A DNA stretch of 64,000 nucleotides from Pseudomonas schmalbachii (GTDB lineage: Bacteria > Pseudomonadota > Gammaproteobacteria > Pseudomonadales > Pseudomonadaceae): assembly GCF_017589465.1 (NCBI RefSeq), contig NZ_JAELYA010000010.1, positions 62,001 to 126,000 on the forward strand, given 5' to 3'. A program made the translations under genes and the position numbers. The notes under the pieces are model-generated. The model made no database searches. It was not told the DNA's origin and worked only from the letters and a program-made list of their open reading frames with translations. The number at the start of each line of letters is the position of its first letter. Position 1 is the first letter of the stretch. Below are positions 56,377-64,000 of the stretch, piece after piece.

Positions 56377-56439
56377 GGTGCGGGCATTCCTCTGCAGGCC
56401 TTGGCAGCTCTGGCCTGCAGAGGATCGATCAATTTCTGC

Positions 56440-57324
56440 TCAGGCGCGGGACAGCCTGTACCAGGCGTCCGCGCTGTATACGATCAGCCCCGCCCAGATG
56501 AAGGCGAAGGACAGCAGGCGCGTGCTGTCGAGGTGCTCGCCGAACAGCAGGGTGGCCTGCAGCAGCACCAGGGTCGGCGCCAGGTACTGCAGGAAGCCCA
56601 GGGTGGCGTAGGGCAGGTGGCGCGCGGCGGCGTTGAAGCACACCAGCGGCACCAGGGTGATCGGGCCGGCGGCGGCGAGCCAGAGCGCTTCGCGGGTACT
56701 CCAGAAGTCGGCATGGGCGCTCGGACCGTCGCTGAATGCCAGCAGCCAGACCAGCGCCAGCGGCAGCAGCATCCAGGTTTCCACCACCAGCCCCGGCAGC
56801 GCGGCCACCGGCGCCTGCTTGCGGATCAGCCCGTAGAAACCGAAGGTCAGCGCCAGCGTCAGCGATACCCAGGGCAGGCTGCCCAGCTGCCAGACCTGCT
56901 GCGCCACGCCGATCGCCGCCAGGCCGACGGCTATCCATTGCAACGGCAGCAGGCGCTCGCGCAGCACCAGCATGCCGAGCAGCACGTTGATCAGCGGGTT
57001 GATGTAGTAGCCGAGGCTGGCTTCCAGCATGTGCCCGTTGTTCACCGCCCACACGTATATCATCCAGTTGCTGGCGATCAGCATCCCGCTGGCGCCGAGC
57101 ACGGCGAAGCGCTTCGGGTTTTCCCGCAGTTCGCGCCACCAGCCGGGATGCTTCCAGACCCGCAGCAGGAGCGCGCCGAAGATCGCCGACCAGATGGCCC
57201 GGTGGGTGATGATCTCCAGCGCCGGAATGCGTTCGAGCAGTTTGAAGTAGAGCGGAAAGAGTCCCCAGATCACGTAGGCAGTGAGACCGAGGGCATAACC
57301 CCGGCGGGGATTGGCGGTGGCCAT
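56440..57324 (-). CDS. rarD: RarD-type EamA/DMT transporter
   Basis: The 294-residue protein has ten hydrophobic segments. The start RRGYALGLTAYVIWGLFPLY and the motif HRAIWSAIFGALLL (about 40-53) are the RarD signature, and the second EamA half contains AAGPITLVPLVCFNAAARHL. RarD was named for chloramphenicol sensitivity in E. coli; its substrate is not established. ATG 57324 is preceded by AAGGATGTTCC. No partners adjoin it. Confidence 0.88.
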   Translation of the reverse strand: MATANPRRGYALGLTAYVIWGLFPLYFKLLERIPALEIITHRAIWSAIFGALLLRVWKHPGWWRELRENPKRFAVLGASGMLIASNWMIYVWAVNNGHMLEASLGYYINPLINVLLGMLVLRERLLPLQWIAVGLAAIGVAQQVWQLGSLPWVSLTLALTFGFYGLIRKQAPVAALPGLVVETWMLLPLALVWLLAFSDGPSAHADFWSTREALWLAAAGPITLVPLVCFNAAARHLPYATLGFLQYLAPTLVLLQATLLFGEHLDSTRLLSFAFIWAGLIVYSADAWYRLSRA

Positions 57325-57467
57325 GGAACATCCTTGATTAGGCGGCTAATGATTGTCCGGCCATTCTAGGATGCCGTTCGAGGCTTGTCTGTGCGCTCAG
57401 GTTTTTAGTGGGCGGTAGCCGCAACGTTGCCCGTAACGGAGGGTTTACAGGCGCGTGACGGGGGCCT

Positions 57468-57510
57468 TGCAGGAGCGCCCCATGGGCGCGAATCGCGGGC
57501 ATGGCTCTAC
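57468..57510. repeat. REP pair, class B (degenerate)
   Basis: TGCAGGAGCGCCCCATGGGC and the inverted CGCGGGCATGGCTCTAC, in the 369-base rarD-srkA gap, which holds only repeats and no gene. Confidence 0.8.
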
Positions 57511-57592
57511 GGTTCGCTCATGCAGAACGTAGGGTGGAAAACGGCGAAGCCTTTTCCACCATCAGGCGCGGTGCGACGGGGCGGTGGACAAG
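57494..57592. repeat. Second copy of the 99-base class B/C composite repeat
   Basis: Same 99 bases as 19093-19191 with three differences by eye; here the class C arm (GTAGGGTGGAAAACGGCGAA, from 57529) lacks its inverted partner and breaks off at GGACAAG. Confidence 0.88.
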
Positions 57593-57665
57593 TTTTTTGA
57601 GTTGCCGGCATTCGCGAGCAGAGCTCGCTCCGGGGGTTACGCAGCCCAACGTCCGGAGTGGTGAT

Positions 57666-57697
57666 GTTGGGCTTCACTGCGTTCAGCGCCAACCTAC
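57666..57697. repeat. REP class A half element, overlapping the srkA stop
   Basis: GTTGGGCTTCACTGCGTTCA to GCGCCAACCTAC. Read on the minus strand it begins GTAG (57697-57694), whose TAG is the srkA stop codon. The left partner is decayed to CAGCCCAACG. Confidence 0.85.
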
Positions 57698-58671
57698 GAG
57701 AACAGTCGCAGCGGCTCTTCGTCCAGCGCGGCAAGCTGTTCGCGCAGTATCAGCACTTGCTCGCCCCAGTAACGCTCGCTGCCGAACCAGGGGAAGCTCG
57801 GCGGGAACGCGGGGTCGTCCCAGCGTCGTGCCAGCCAGGCGCTGTAGTGCATCAGGCGCAGCGAGCGCAGGCCTTCGATCAGCGGCAGTTCGCGCGGATC
57901 GAAGTCGTGGAATTCCTGGTAGCCGTCCATCAGCTCGGACAGTTGCGACATCCGTTCGTGACGCTCGCCGGCGAGCATCATCCACAGGTCCTGCACCGCC
58001 GGGCCCATGCGGCAGTCGTCGAGGTCGACGACGTGGAAGGTGTCGTCGCGGCACAGCAGGTTGCCCGGATGGCAGTCGCCGTGCATGCGGATCGGGTTGT
58101 AGGTGACGCGCTCGAACAGGTTGTCGAGCCGCTTGAGCAGGTCGCGCGCCACCGACTCGTAGGCGGGCAGCAGGCTGGCCGGGATGAAGTTGCTTTCCAG
58201 CAGGGTCGCCAGCGATTCGTGGCCGAAGTTGTTCACCGCGAGGGTTTCGCGGTGCACGAACGGCCGGTTGGCGCCGACCGCGTGCAGGCGGCCGAGCAGC
58301 TGGCCGAGGCGGTAGAGCTGGTCGAGGTTGCCCGGCTCCGGCGCGCGGCCGCCACGGCGGGGGAAGAGGGTGAAGCGGAAGCCGGCGTACTCGAACAGGG
58401 TCTCGCCGTCATGCACCAGCGGCGCCACCACCGGTACCTCGCATTCCGCCAGTTCGGCGGAGAAGGTATGTTCCTCGCGGATCGCCGCGTCGCTCCAGCG
58501 TCCGGGGCGGTAGAACTTGGCGATCAGCGGTTCGCTTTCGTCGATGCCCACCTGGTAGACGCGGTTCTCGTAGCTGTTCAGCGCAAGAACGCGCGCATCG
58601 CTGCGGAAGCCGATGCTTTCCACCGCGTCGAGGACCAGGTCTGGCGTGAGGGCGGAAAAGGGATGGGTCAT
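57694..58671 (-). CDS. srkA: Stress response kinase A (YihE)
   Basis: The 325-residue Ser/Thr kinase of the choline-kinase fold starts HPFSALTPDLVLDAVESIGF. It has the catalytic loop HGDCHPGNLLCRDD (about 200-213) and metal-binding VVDLDDCRMGPAVQDLW (about 217-233). SrkA protects against stress-induced death by counteracting MazF signalling in E. coli. Its TAG stop (57696-57694) lies in a REP GTAG. ATG 58671 gives the canonical start. Confidence 0.92.
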   Translation of the reverse strand: MTHPFSALTPDLVLDAVESIGFRSDARVLALNSYENRVYQVGIDESEPLIAKFYRPGRWSDAAIREEHTFSAELAECEVPVVAPLVHDGETLFEYAGFRFTLFPRRGGRAPEPGNLDQLYRLGQLLGRLHAVGANRPFVHRETLAVNNFGHESLATLLESNFIPASLLPAYESVARDLLKRLDNLFERVTYNPIRMHGDCHPGNLLCRDDTFHVVDLDDCRMGPAVQDLWMMLAGERHERMSQLSELMDGYQEFHDFDPRELPLIEGLRSLRLMHYSAWLARRWDDPAFPPSFPWFGSERYWGEQVLILREQLAALDEEPLRLFS

Positions 58672-58744
58672 GGCGGCGGACCGAGGCAGGAGGAATCCGC
58701 CTAGTTTACGCATGCCGCCATGGGAATGGTTGCCGCCGTCGCGA

Positions 58745-59182
58745 TCACTCGCCGGGCAGGCGGTAGCCGGCCTTGCGCAGCAGCTCGCGGTGGGCGTCGA
58801 AGTACGTGATGAAACGCTCGGCCAGCTCATGTCGCGGACCTTCCACCAGCACCACGTATTGCTGCTCGTGCTTGCCGTGGGCATAGGTCTTCGGCGCTTC
58901 ACCACGGCCGAGGGCGTGCAGTTTCCGCGGGCCGACGCTGTCGTCGGCGAAGTACATGTCGTACGGCGCGCCCTTTTCGATCTCCGCCGCCATTTCGTCG
59001 CTGGGGCCGTCGATCAGCAGCACCTTGTTGCCGGTTTCCATCTGGTACTGGTCGACCAGCGGTTCGAGGGTTTTCATGAACTGGCTGCCGCAGGCGACGC
59101 GCAGGACATCCGGGGTGGCCTGGCCGATAGCGGGGAACAGGGGCAGGCAGGCGAGCAGCAAAAGGGCAAGCAGACGGCGCAT
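58745..59182 (-). CDS. Miniature ModA-like periplasmic binding protein
   Basis: The 145-residue protein has a signal peptide (RRLLALLLLACLPLFPAIGQA). A ModA-like N lobe (LRVACGSQFMKTLEPLVDQY, LIDGPSDEMAAEIEKGAPYD) is followed almost directly by the ModA-type C-terminal helix (LAERFITYFDAHRELLRKAG). Standard ModA is about 250 residues, so roughly 100 central residues that make up the second lobe are missing. The frame is intact with no stop inside, so it may be a stable small protein or a deleted gene. It lies two elements away from modE. ATG 59182 lies behind CTCGGAGCC. Confidence 0.72.
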   Translation of the reverse strand: MRRLLALLLLACLPLFPAIGQATPDVLRVACGSQFMKTLEPLVDQYQMETGNKVLLIDGPSDEMAAEIEKGAPYDMYFADDSVGPRKLHALGRGEAPKTYAHGKHEQQYVVLVEGPRHELAERFITYFDAHRELLRKAGYRLPGE

Positions 59183-59264
59183 GGAAATGGCTCCGAGAGG
59201 GGCTGGAGATTTCCGCAATTGGAGCGCGATTTAGCCGAAACCCGTTTGATATATGGCAGCCGAT

Positions 59265-59473
59265 CCTCAGAGCCTGTTCATGATCTCGCGAGCTAGAGCA
59301 GAACAAGGCGAAAACGGGGGAGGGAGCGGAGTTTACACGCAGTAAATGAGCATGACTCGCTTCGCTCTCCCCTTCGGGGCCGCACTGAAGTGCGTTAGCT
59401 ACAAGTAGCTTCCGAGCCCGTTTTCAACGCAGTTATGCCGACGCGCAGCAGATCATGGGCAGGCTCTCAGAGG
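59265..59473. mobile_element. MITE-like element with about 55-base terminal inverted repeats
   Basis: The left end CCTCAGAGCCTGTTCATGAT and, inverted, the right end CCTCTGAGAGCCTGCCCATG align over about 55 bases up to a shared GAAAACGGG (left to 59318, right 59417-59473). The centre has no coding capacity and includes CTTCGCTCTCCCCTTCGGGG. No transposase is present, so it would be non-autonomous. The right end covers the modE stop codon (59467-59469). Confidence 0.7.
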
Positions 59474-60231
59474 GGCGTGCCGAGAATCACTTGTGCCGGG
59501 GAAAACTGCGCGCGCACATAGTCGCCAACCCGCAGGCGCAGCATCCCGACGCGCTCCGGGTCGGTCAGTGCGCAGAGGGTCTGGCCGCTGGGCAGCTGGA
59601 TGCGCACCTCGCAGGGCCCGTCGCCGGCCTCGCGAATTTCCTCGATGTTGCCCTCCAGCGCGTTGAGGCCTTCCGGGCAGGGGATCTGCGGCAGGTCGAC
59701 GTAGAGCCAGCCGGCCTTCATCAGCGCGATCACCGGCTGGCCGACGCCCAGTTCGAGTTTTTCCGTGCTTTCGCGGGTGATCCGCGCCTGGATGCGCGCG
59801 CCGCCCGGCAGTTCTATGTGCACCAGGTCGTTGAGTCCGACCGTCTGGATCTCGCCGATCCGTCCGTGCAGTTGGTTGCGCGCGCTGGTGCGCATCATCA
59901 GGCGGCCGATCAGTTCGAGGTCGGACTGCTGCTCGACGTGTTCGACGATGTGCTCGCGCAACGCCTCCAGCCGCTGGTAGAGCGCCAGCAGGCGCTCGCC
60001 CTCGGGCGTCAGGCGCGCGCCGCCGCCGCCCTTGCCGCCGACGCTGCGTTCCACCAGCGGACGTTCCGCCAGGTTGTTGAGTTCGTCGATGGCGTCCCAG
60101 GCGGTCTTGTAGCTCATCCCCGCGGCCTTGGCGGCCTGGGTGATGGAGCCGAGCTGGGCGATCTGCGCCAGCAGGGCGATGCGCTGCGGGCGGCGGGTGA
60201 CGTGCTGGGTAAGGAGGCTGAGGGTGGTCAT
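59467..60231 (-). CDS. modE: Molybdate-responsive regulator ModE
   Basis: The 254-residue protein has an N-terminal winged helix (LGSITQAAKAAGMSYKTAWD, GGKGGGGARLTPEGERLL) and two tandem TOBE/Mop molybdate-binding modules (about 118-185, beginning TSARNQLHGRIGEIQTVGLN; and about 190-250). ModE represses molybdate uptake genes when molybdate is bound. The stop TGA lies inside the right end of the MITE-like element, so the last residues (ILGTPL) border the insertion. ATG 60231 matches the ModE start; the extension to 60273 is not conserved. modABC are not in view. Confidence 0.92.
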   Translation of the reverse strand: MTTLSLLTQHVTRRPQRIALLAQIAQLGSITQAAKAAGMSYKTAWDAIDELNNLAERPLVERSVGGKGGGGARLTPEGERLLALYQRLEALREHIVEHVEQQSDLELIGRLMMRTSARNQLHGRIGEIQTVGLNDLVHIELPGGARIQARITRESTEKLELGVGQPVIALMKAGWLYVDLPQIPCPEGLNALEGNIEEIREAGDGPCEVRIQLPSGQTLCALTDPERVGMLRLRVGDYVRAQFSPAQVILGTPL

Positions 60232-60300
60232 GGCGTTCGCTGTGGAAATTCGTCTACGGCGAGACTCGATCAAACCGGAGGCGAAGGCAAGCCGTGGCGT

Positions 60301-61038
60301 TCAATCCGGCTTCGGCGTGCGCGCCAGGCAGTAGACATCCACCCGCGCCGCGCCGGCCTTGCGCAGCAGTTGGGCGATGCGCGCGGCGGTGGCGCCGGTG
60401 GTCAGCACGTCGTCCACCAGCGCCAGGTGCAGGCCGCGCAGATCGGTACCGACATCCAGGGCGAAGGCATCGCGCAGATTGCGCTTGCGGGTGGCGGCGT
60501 CGAGGCCCTGTTGCGTCGGGGTTTCGCGGATGCGCTGGACGATGCGCCCAGCAACCTGCAACTGCAGGCTGCTGCCCAGCCAGTCGGCCAGCATCGCCGC
60601 CTGGTTGAAGCCGCGCTGCCGTTGCCGGCGCGGCGCCAGCGGCACCGGCAGGAGCAGGTCGGGACGTGGCAGTCCGTCATGAAAGGCATGCTGCAGATGG
60701 CGCGCCAGCAGCAGGCCGAGCAGCCGTCCCAGCGGCCACTGTCCATGATGCTTGAAGCGGGTGACCAGGCTGTCCATCGGGAAGGCATAGCGCCACGGCG
60801 TTTCCACCCGGCTGAACGGCGGTGGTTTCTTCAGGCATTCACCGCAGGCCAGGCCCTGGCTCGGCAGGGGCAGGGCGCAGATCGCGCATTGGCCGCCGAG
60901 CCAGGGCAGGTCGGCATCGCAGCCGGGGCACAGCGGCAATTCGGCGTTATCCGCCGGCGCGCCGCAGAGCAGGCAGTGCGGACGATTCTCCAGCCAGACG
61001 GGGCGTAACCGCCGCAGCAACGGAACGAGTGATGGCAT
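60301..61038 (-). CDS. ComF-family phosphoribosyltransferase-like protein
   Basis: The 245-residue protein has a cysteine-rich zinc region with pairs CLLC, CPGC, CAIC and CGEC (about residues 22-70). Its C-terminal phosphoribosyltransferase fold has the PRPP loop LVDDVLTTGATA (about 208-219). ComF-type proteins support DNA uptake in competent bacteria; in Pseudomonas the role is not well established. The order modE, comF-like, small membrane protein follows the P. aeruginosa order I recall. Confidence 0.88.
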   Translation of the reverse strand: MPSLVPLLRRLRPVWLENRPHCLLCGAPADNAELPLCPGCDADLPWLGGQCAICALPLPSQGLACGECLKKPPPFSRVETPWRYAFPMDSLVTRFKHHGQWPLGRLLGLLLARHLQHAFHDGLPRPDLLLPVPLAPRRQRQRGFNQAAMLADWLGSSLQLQVAGRIVQRIRETPTQQGLDAATRKRNLRDAFALDVGTDLRGLHLALVDDVLTTGATAARIAQLLRKAGAARVDVYCLARTPKPD

Positions 61039-61066
61039 GGCCCCTCCATGGGCGATGCGGCGCTGC

Positions 61067-61369
61067 TCAGCGGATCAGCCAGCTCATCACGATCAGGCCG
61101 AACAGGGTCCAGAGCAGGCCGCCGAAGATCGAGCGGCGCGCGAAGGCGCGGACGCCACTGTAGATCAGCAGCAGGCCGAGGAAGAGCAGGACGAAGCTGA
61201 AGAACGAGACGTCCATTCCGATGGCGCGCGCCAGGCCGTGGAGGAAGTCGTCCATGGCGCCCCAGATGCCGCCGAGCACGCCGGAGAGCAGGTCGACGAG
61301 GAAGCGGATGGCCTTGCCGAGCGTTTCGCCGAGCCAGTCGAAGAAGCTTTCTGTGCCCATGAGTCCCAT
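61067..61369 (-). CDS. Small membrane protein of unknown function
   Basis: The 100-residue protein has an amphipathic start (SFFDWLGETLGKAIRFLVDL), a hydrophobic segment (about 54-70; FFSFVLLFLGLLLIYSGV) and a second at the C-terminus (IFGGLLWTLFGLIVMSWLI). No family was recognised. AAGGAACC lies directly before ATG 61369; ATG 61360 is an alternative. It is followed 28 bases on by the comF-like gene and may be co-transcribed. Confidence 0.65.
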   Translation of the reverse strand: MGLMGTESFFDWLGETLGKAIRFLVDLLSGVLGGIWGAMDDFLHGLARAIGMDVSFFSFVLLFLGLLLIYSGVRAFARRSIFGGLLWTLFGLIVMSWLIR

Positions 61370-61415
61370 GGTTCCTTGGGGTCTGTTGGATTGGAGCGAA
61401 GATTAGCCGTTCGGT

Positions 61416-62333
61416 TCAGCGGCGCGAGCTGCTCAACTGCGGGGCGAGGAAGGACTGATGGAAGTATTCGCGGAACGCCTTCATCGCCGGGGTGAATTCG
61501 CGGTCGCGCAGCCAGGCCAGGCCGACGCTCATCGACGGCACCGGATCGATCAACGAAAGCGTCTCGATGCGTTTGCCTTCCAGCGACCACGGTCGGTAGA
61601 CGAGGTCGGAGAGGATAGCCACGCCGGAGCCGTTGGCCACCATGCTGCGCACCGCCTCCACCGAACTGGTATTCAGGATCACCTTCGGCTGCTGCCCGCT
61701 GGCCGCCCAGTAGCGCATCGAGCTTTGCCCGGCCTCGTCGACCGTGAGCATGATGTACGGCTCGCTGGCGACATCCGCCAGCCCCACGGCGGTGCGCTCG
61801 CTGAGCGGATGGCGCACCGGCAGCCAGAGGCGGCGAGTGGAGCTGAACAGGGTTTCCGCGGCGATCTGCGGTTCGGTGAGATTGCCGGTCAGCACCACGG
61901 CCATGTCGTAGCGACCGTCGAGCAGGCCCAGTTCGATATCCACCCGCTCCTGTTCGTGCAGATGCACCTGCAGATCCGGATAGGCCTGCGCCAGGCGCTG
62001 CAGATGGTGGGGCAGGAAGTAACCCATCACGGTGTAGCTGGCGGCGACGTTCATGCTGCCGCTGATGTGGGTGTCCGGCAGAGGGCTGTTCAGCGCGTCC
62101 TCCACGCTGCGCAGGATCGAATAGGCGTGGTTGAGAAAGTGCCGGCCATTGTCTGTGAGGATCATGCCCTGTGCAGTACGTGTGAACAGCGTCGCGCCGA
62201 GCAGGCTCTCCAGTTCCTGGATGGCACTGGTCACCGCCGACTGGGAAATGTGCAGGTTGATCGCCGCCTGGGAGATCTGCCCGATCTCGGCGGTGGCGAC
62301 GAAGTAGCGGACCTGGCGCAGGGTGAAAGCCAT
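61416..62333 (-). CDS. LysR-family regulator, divergent from the pxpA operon
   Basis: The 305-residue LysR protein has a winged helix at the N-terminus (LRQVRYFVATAEIGQISQAA, LHISQSAVTSAIQELESLL) and an effector-binding domain. It is divergent from pxpA with 130 bases between, so it most likely controls the pxpA, biotin-carrier and biotin-carboxylase genes. The gap holds CTATCGGATAATAAATC, an imperfect dyad that could be its site. The ligand is unknown. Confidence 0.9.
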   Translation of the reverse strand: MAFTLRQVRYFVATAEIGQISQAAINLHISQSAVTSAIQELESLLGATLFTRTAQGMILTDNGRHFLNHAYSILRSVEDALNSPLPDTHISGSMNVAASYTVMGYFLPHHLQRLAQAYPDLQVHLHEQERVDIELGLLDGRYDMAVVLTGNLTEPQIAAETLFSSTRRLWLPVRHPLSERTAVGLADVASEPYIMLTVDEAGQSSMRYWAASGQQPKVILNTSSVEAVRSMVANGSGVAILSDLVYRPWSLEGKRIETLSLIDPVPSMSVGLAWLRDREFTPAMKAFREYFHQSFLAPQLSSSRR

Positions 62334-62463
62334 GGAAGTGCTCCCGCAGGTATCGATTTTTCAGAAACTGATCTATCGGATAATAAATCTACCCAATACC
62401 GACATGCGGATTTAACGTCTTCCCAACGACCTCTACAACAAGCACAAGCGAGGCCTGCGGGCG

Positions 62464-63222
62464 ATGAAAGCAGTCGATCTCAATTCCGACATGGGCGAAG
62501 GTTTCGGCCCATGGACCATCGGTGACGGTGTGGACGAGGCGATCATGCCGCTGATCAGCAGCGCCAACATCGCCACCGGCTTCCATGCCGGCGATCCCAA
62601 CATCATGCGCCGCACCGTCGAGCTGGCTATCCAGCACGGCGTCGGCATTGGCGCCCATCCTGGTTTCCGCGACCTGGTCGGCTTCGGCCGCCGCCACATC
62701 AATGCACCGGCCACCGAACAGATCAACGACATGCTCTACCAGCTCGGCGCGTTGCGTGAATTCGCCCGCCTGAACGGTGTGTGTCTGCAGCACATCAAGC
62801 CCCACGGCGCGCTGTACATGCATCTGGCGCGCGACGAGCAGGCCGCCCACGAATTCGTCGAAACCCTGCACCGTCTCGATCCCGAACTGCTGCTGTTCTG
62901 CATGGACGGCTCCGCCACCTGGCGCGCTGCCCAGGAACTGGGCCATCCGGTGGTGCGCGAGTTCTATGCCGATCGCGACTACGACAACAGTGGCTCCATC
63001 GTCTTCATCCGCCGCGTAAAAGCCCTCGACTCGCAGGAAGTGGCGGCCAAGGTGCTGCGTGCCTGCCGCGAGGGCAAGGTACGCACGGTGGAAGGCGACG
63101 ATATCGATATCGCCTTCGATTCGATCTGCATCCATAGCGACACGCCCGGCGCACTGGCGCTGGTCGAGGCTACCCGCGCCGCTCTGGACGCCGCCGGTAT
63201 TGCCATCCGGGCGCCACGCTGA
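62464..63222 (+). CDS. pxpA: 5-oxoprolinase subunit A-like (LamB/YcsF family)
   Basis: The 252-residue LamB/YcsF-family protein starts [17 protein letters not shown], with conserved catalytic-barrel motifs [42 protein letters not shown] and the end [15 protein letters not shown]. In B. subtilis and E. coli PxpA with PxpB and PxpC hydrolyses 5-oxoproline with ATP. Here the next genes are a biotin carrier and biotin carboxylase; pxpBC may lie beyond the window. ATG 62464 lies behind GAGGCCTGCGGGCG. Confidence 0.88.
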   Translation: MKAVDLNSDMGEGFGPWTIGDGVDEAIMPLISSANIATGFHAGDPNIMRRTVELAIQHGVGIGAHPGFRDLVGFGRRHINAPATEQINDMLYQLGALREFARLNGVCLQHIKPHGALYMHLARDEQAAHEFVETLHRLDPELLLFCMDGSATWRAAQELGHPVVREFYADRDYDNSGSIVFIRRVKALDSQEVAAKVLRACREGKVRTVEGDDIDIAFDSICIHSDTPGALALVEATRAALDAAGIAIRAPR

Positions 63223-63300
63223 GCGCCTGCCCGCCGCCGTGCGGACCTTTCCCACTGCCAACCTGCCATCCATAGACAATTCGAACAATGAGGACCAGTC

Positions 63301-63549
63301 ATGGCCAAACATAATGTGCAGTCGCCCCTGCCGGGCACTTTCTATCGCAAACCGAGCCCGGACACTCCGGCCTACGCCGAGGTCGGCCAGCGGGTCGAAG
63401 CCGATAGCGTGATCGGTCTGGTGGAAGTGATGAAACAGTTCTCCGAGGTACGCGCGGAATGCGCCGGAACGCTGCAGGCGTTCCTGGTCGAGGACGGCGA
63501 CCCGATCGAACCGGGACAGGATCTGGCGACCATCGCCACCGAAGCGTGA
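63301..63549 (+). CDS. Minimal biotin carboxyl carrier protein
   Basis: The 82-residue protein is a bare biotinyl domain: it begins at VQSPLPGTFYRKPSPD and has the biotin lysine K45 in LVEVMKQF, a variant of the usual EAMKM. The N-terminal region of AccB is absent, so this is half the length of housekeeping AccB. It is the carrier for the biotin carboxylase 10 bases downstream. A role in carboxylating a small substrate connected with PxpA is inferred, not shown. Confidence 0.85.
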   Translation: MAKHNVQSPLPGTFYRKPSPDTPAYAEVGQRVEADSVIGLVEVMKQFSEVRAECAGTLQAFLVEDGDPIEPGQDLATIATEA

Positions 63550-63559
63550 GGGCTGGGTC

Positions 63560-64000
63560 ATGCTGAAGAAATTGCTGATCGCCAACCGTGGCGAGATCGC
63601 CGTGCGCATCATCCGGGCGGCGCGCAGCCTGGGCATTCCGACCGTGGCGGCATGCAGCGAGGCGGACGCCGACTCGCTGGCCGCGCGCCAGGCAGACGAG
63701 GTGTATATCATCGGGCCGGCGCGAGCCGACCGCAGTTACCTGAACGCCGAAGCGCTGCTGCAGGCGGCGCGTGACAGCGGGGCGGACTCGATCCACCCCG
63801 GCTATGGCTTCCTTTCCGAGAACGCCGCATTCGCCGAAGCGGTGGCAGATGCAGGGCTGATCTTCGTCGGTCCGGATGCACAGACCATCCGCCGCATGGG
63901 CGACAAGGCCGAAGCACGGCGCACGGCGATGGCCGCTGGCGTGCCGGTGGTACCGGGTTCGCCGGGAGAGTTGGAGAATCTGGATGCGGCGCTGCGTTGT
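63560..64000 (+). CDS. Biotin carboxylase (AccC-like), 3' end outside window
   Basis: The first 147 codons are present: MLKKLLIANRGEIAVRIIRA (biotin carboxylase N domain), ADEVYIIGPARADRSYLNAE, SIHPGYGFLSENAAFAEAV and FVGPDAQTIRRMGDKAEAR, then the start of the ATP-grasp domain. It carboxylates biotin on the adjacent carrier protein using ATP and bicarbonate. It is a paralogue outside the main accBC locus, linked to pxpA under the divergent LysR gene. The frame is open to the window edge. Confidence 0.88.
   Translation, partial: MLKKLLIANRGEIAVRIIRAARSLGIPTVAACSEADADSLAARQADEVYIIGPARADRSYLNAEALLQAARDSGADSIHPGYGFLSENAAFAEAVADAGLIFVGPDAQTIRRMGDKAEARRTAMAAGVPVVPGSPGELENLDAALRC

Overview
The window is a piece of a high-GC gammaproteobacterial chromosome, almost certainly a Pseudomonas of the aeruginosa/nitroreducens/citronellolis neighbourhood. 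Evidence: proteins such as HemB, RppH, IlvA, TrxA, Rho and GlcB have the lengths and motifs of their P. aeruginosa counterparts; PtsP of the nitrogen phosphotransferase system, CreBCD and an ECF sigma/FecR/TonB-receptor cassette are present; and intergenic spaces are filled with GTAG-headed REP palindromes typical of Pseudomonas. No tRNA, rRNA, CRISPR array, prophage or intact insertion sequence was seen. The nearest thing to a mobile element is a MITE-like repeat at 59265-59473.

Layout. 1-1980: end of a ubiquinone hydroxylase operon (ubiH, a DUF4442 hot-dog protein, ubiI). 2165-14152: an AraC regulator, an SdiA-regulated-type protein, a YegP-like protein, rpiA, ilvA, a DUF2269 membrane protein, a HAD phosphatase, rppH-ptsP, an NRDE protein, then a TSUP permease with lgt. 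14207-25564: elbB, a DedA protein, hemB-ppk, ppx, trxA, rho, ubiD and a 2Fe-2S flavoprotein reductase. 25549-35150: an accessory locus with a divergent LysR gene, a four-gene polyamine-type ABC importer, an amidase, malonyl-CoA decarboxylase and malonyl-CoA synthetase. 35151-36231: an AT-richer islet with an orphan trypsin-like protease. 36232-42911: a quinone oxidoreductase, a FliL-like protein and an HlyD/RbbA-type/ABC-2 export operon whose last codons are tandemly duplicated. 43170-48383: an acyltransferase, a RimK-related aspartyl protease and creBCD. 48610-52689: a Fur-type iron uptake cassette (receptor, FecR, FecI). 53022-64000: glcB, a GcvR-like ACT protein, rarD, srkA, a miniature ModA-like protein, modE, comF, a small membrane protein, and a LysR gene divergent from pxpA, a short biotin carrier and a biotin carboxylase that runs off the window.

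How genes work together. Housekeeping functions dominate: quinone synthesis (ubiH, ubiI, ubiD), polyphosphate (ppk, ppx), heme (hemB), RNA turnover and termination (rppH, rho), nitrogen-PTS (ptsP) and lipoprotein maturation (lgt). The most suggestive accessory unit is 25549-35150. Its gene content reads as import of an amide, its hydrolysis to malonate, activation to malonyl-CoA and decarboxylation to acetyl-CoA, under a divergent LysR regulator. I infer a malonyl-amide catabolic pathway; the substrate is unknown.

Non-coding structure is rich. At least four GTAG-headed REP classes plus one other repeat class occupy most gaps. In three genes the stop codon TAG lies inside the REP GTAG head. 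The gcvR-rarD gap carries six DnaA-box-like 9-mers. Locus comparisons with P. aeruginosa PAO1 are from memory and unverified.
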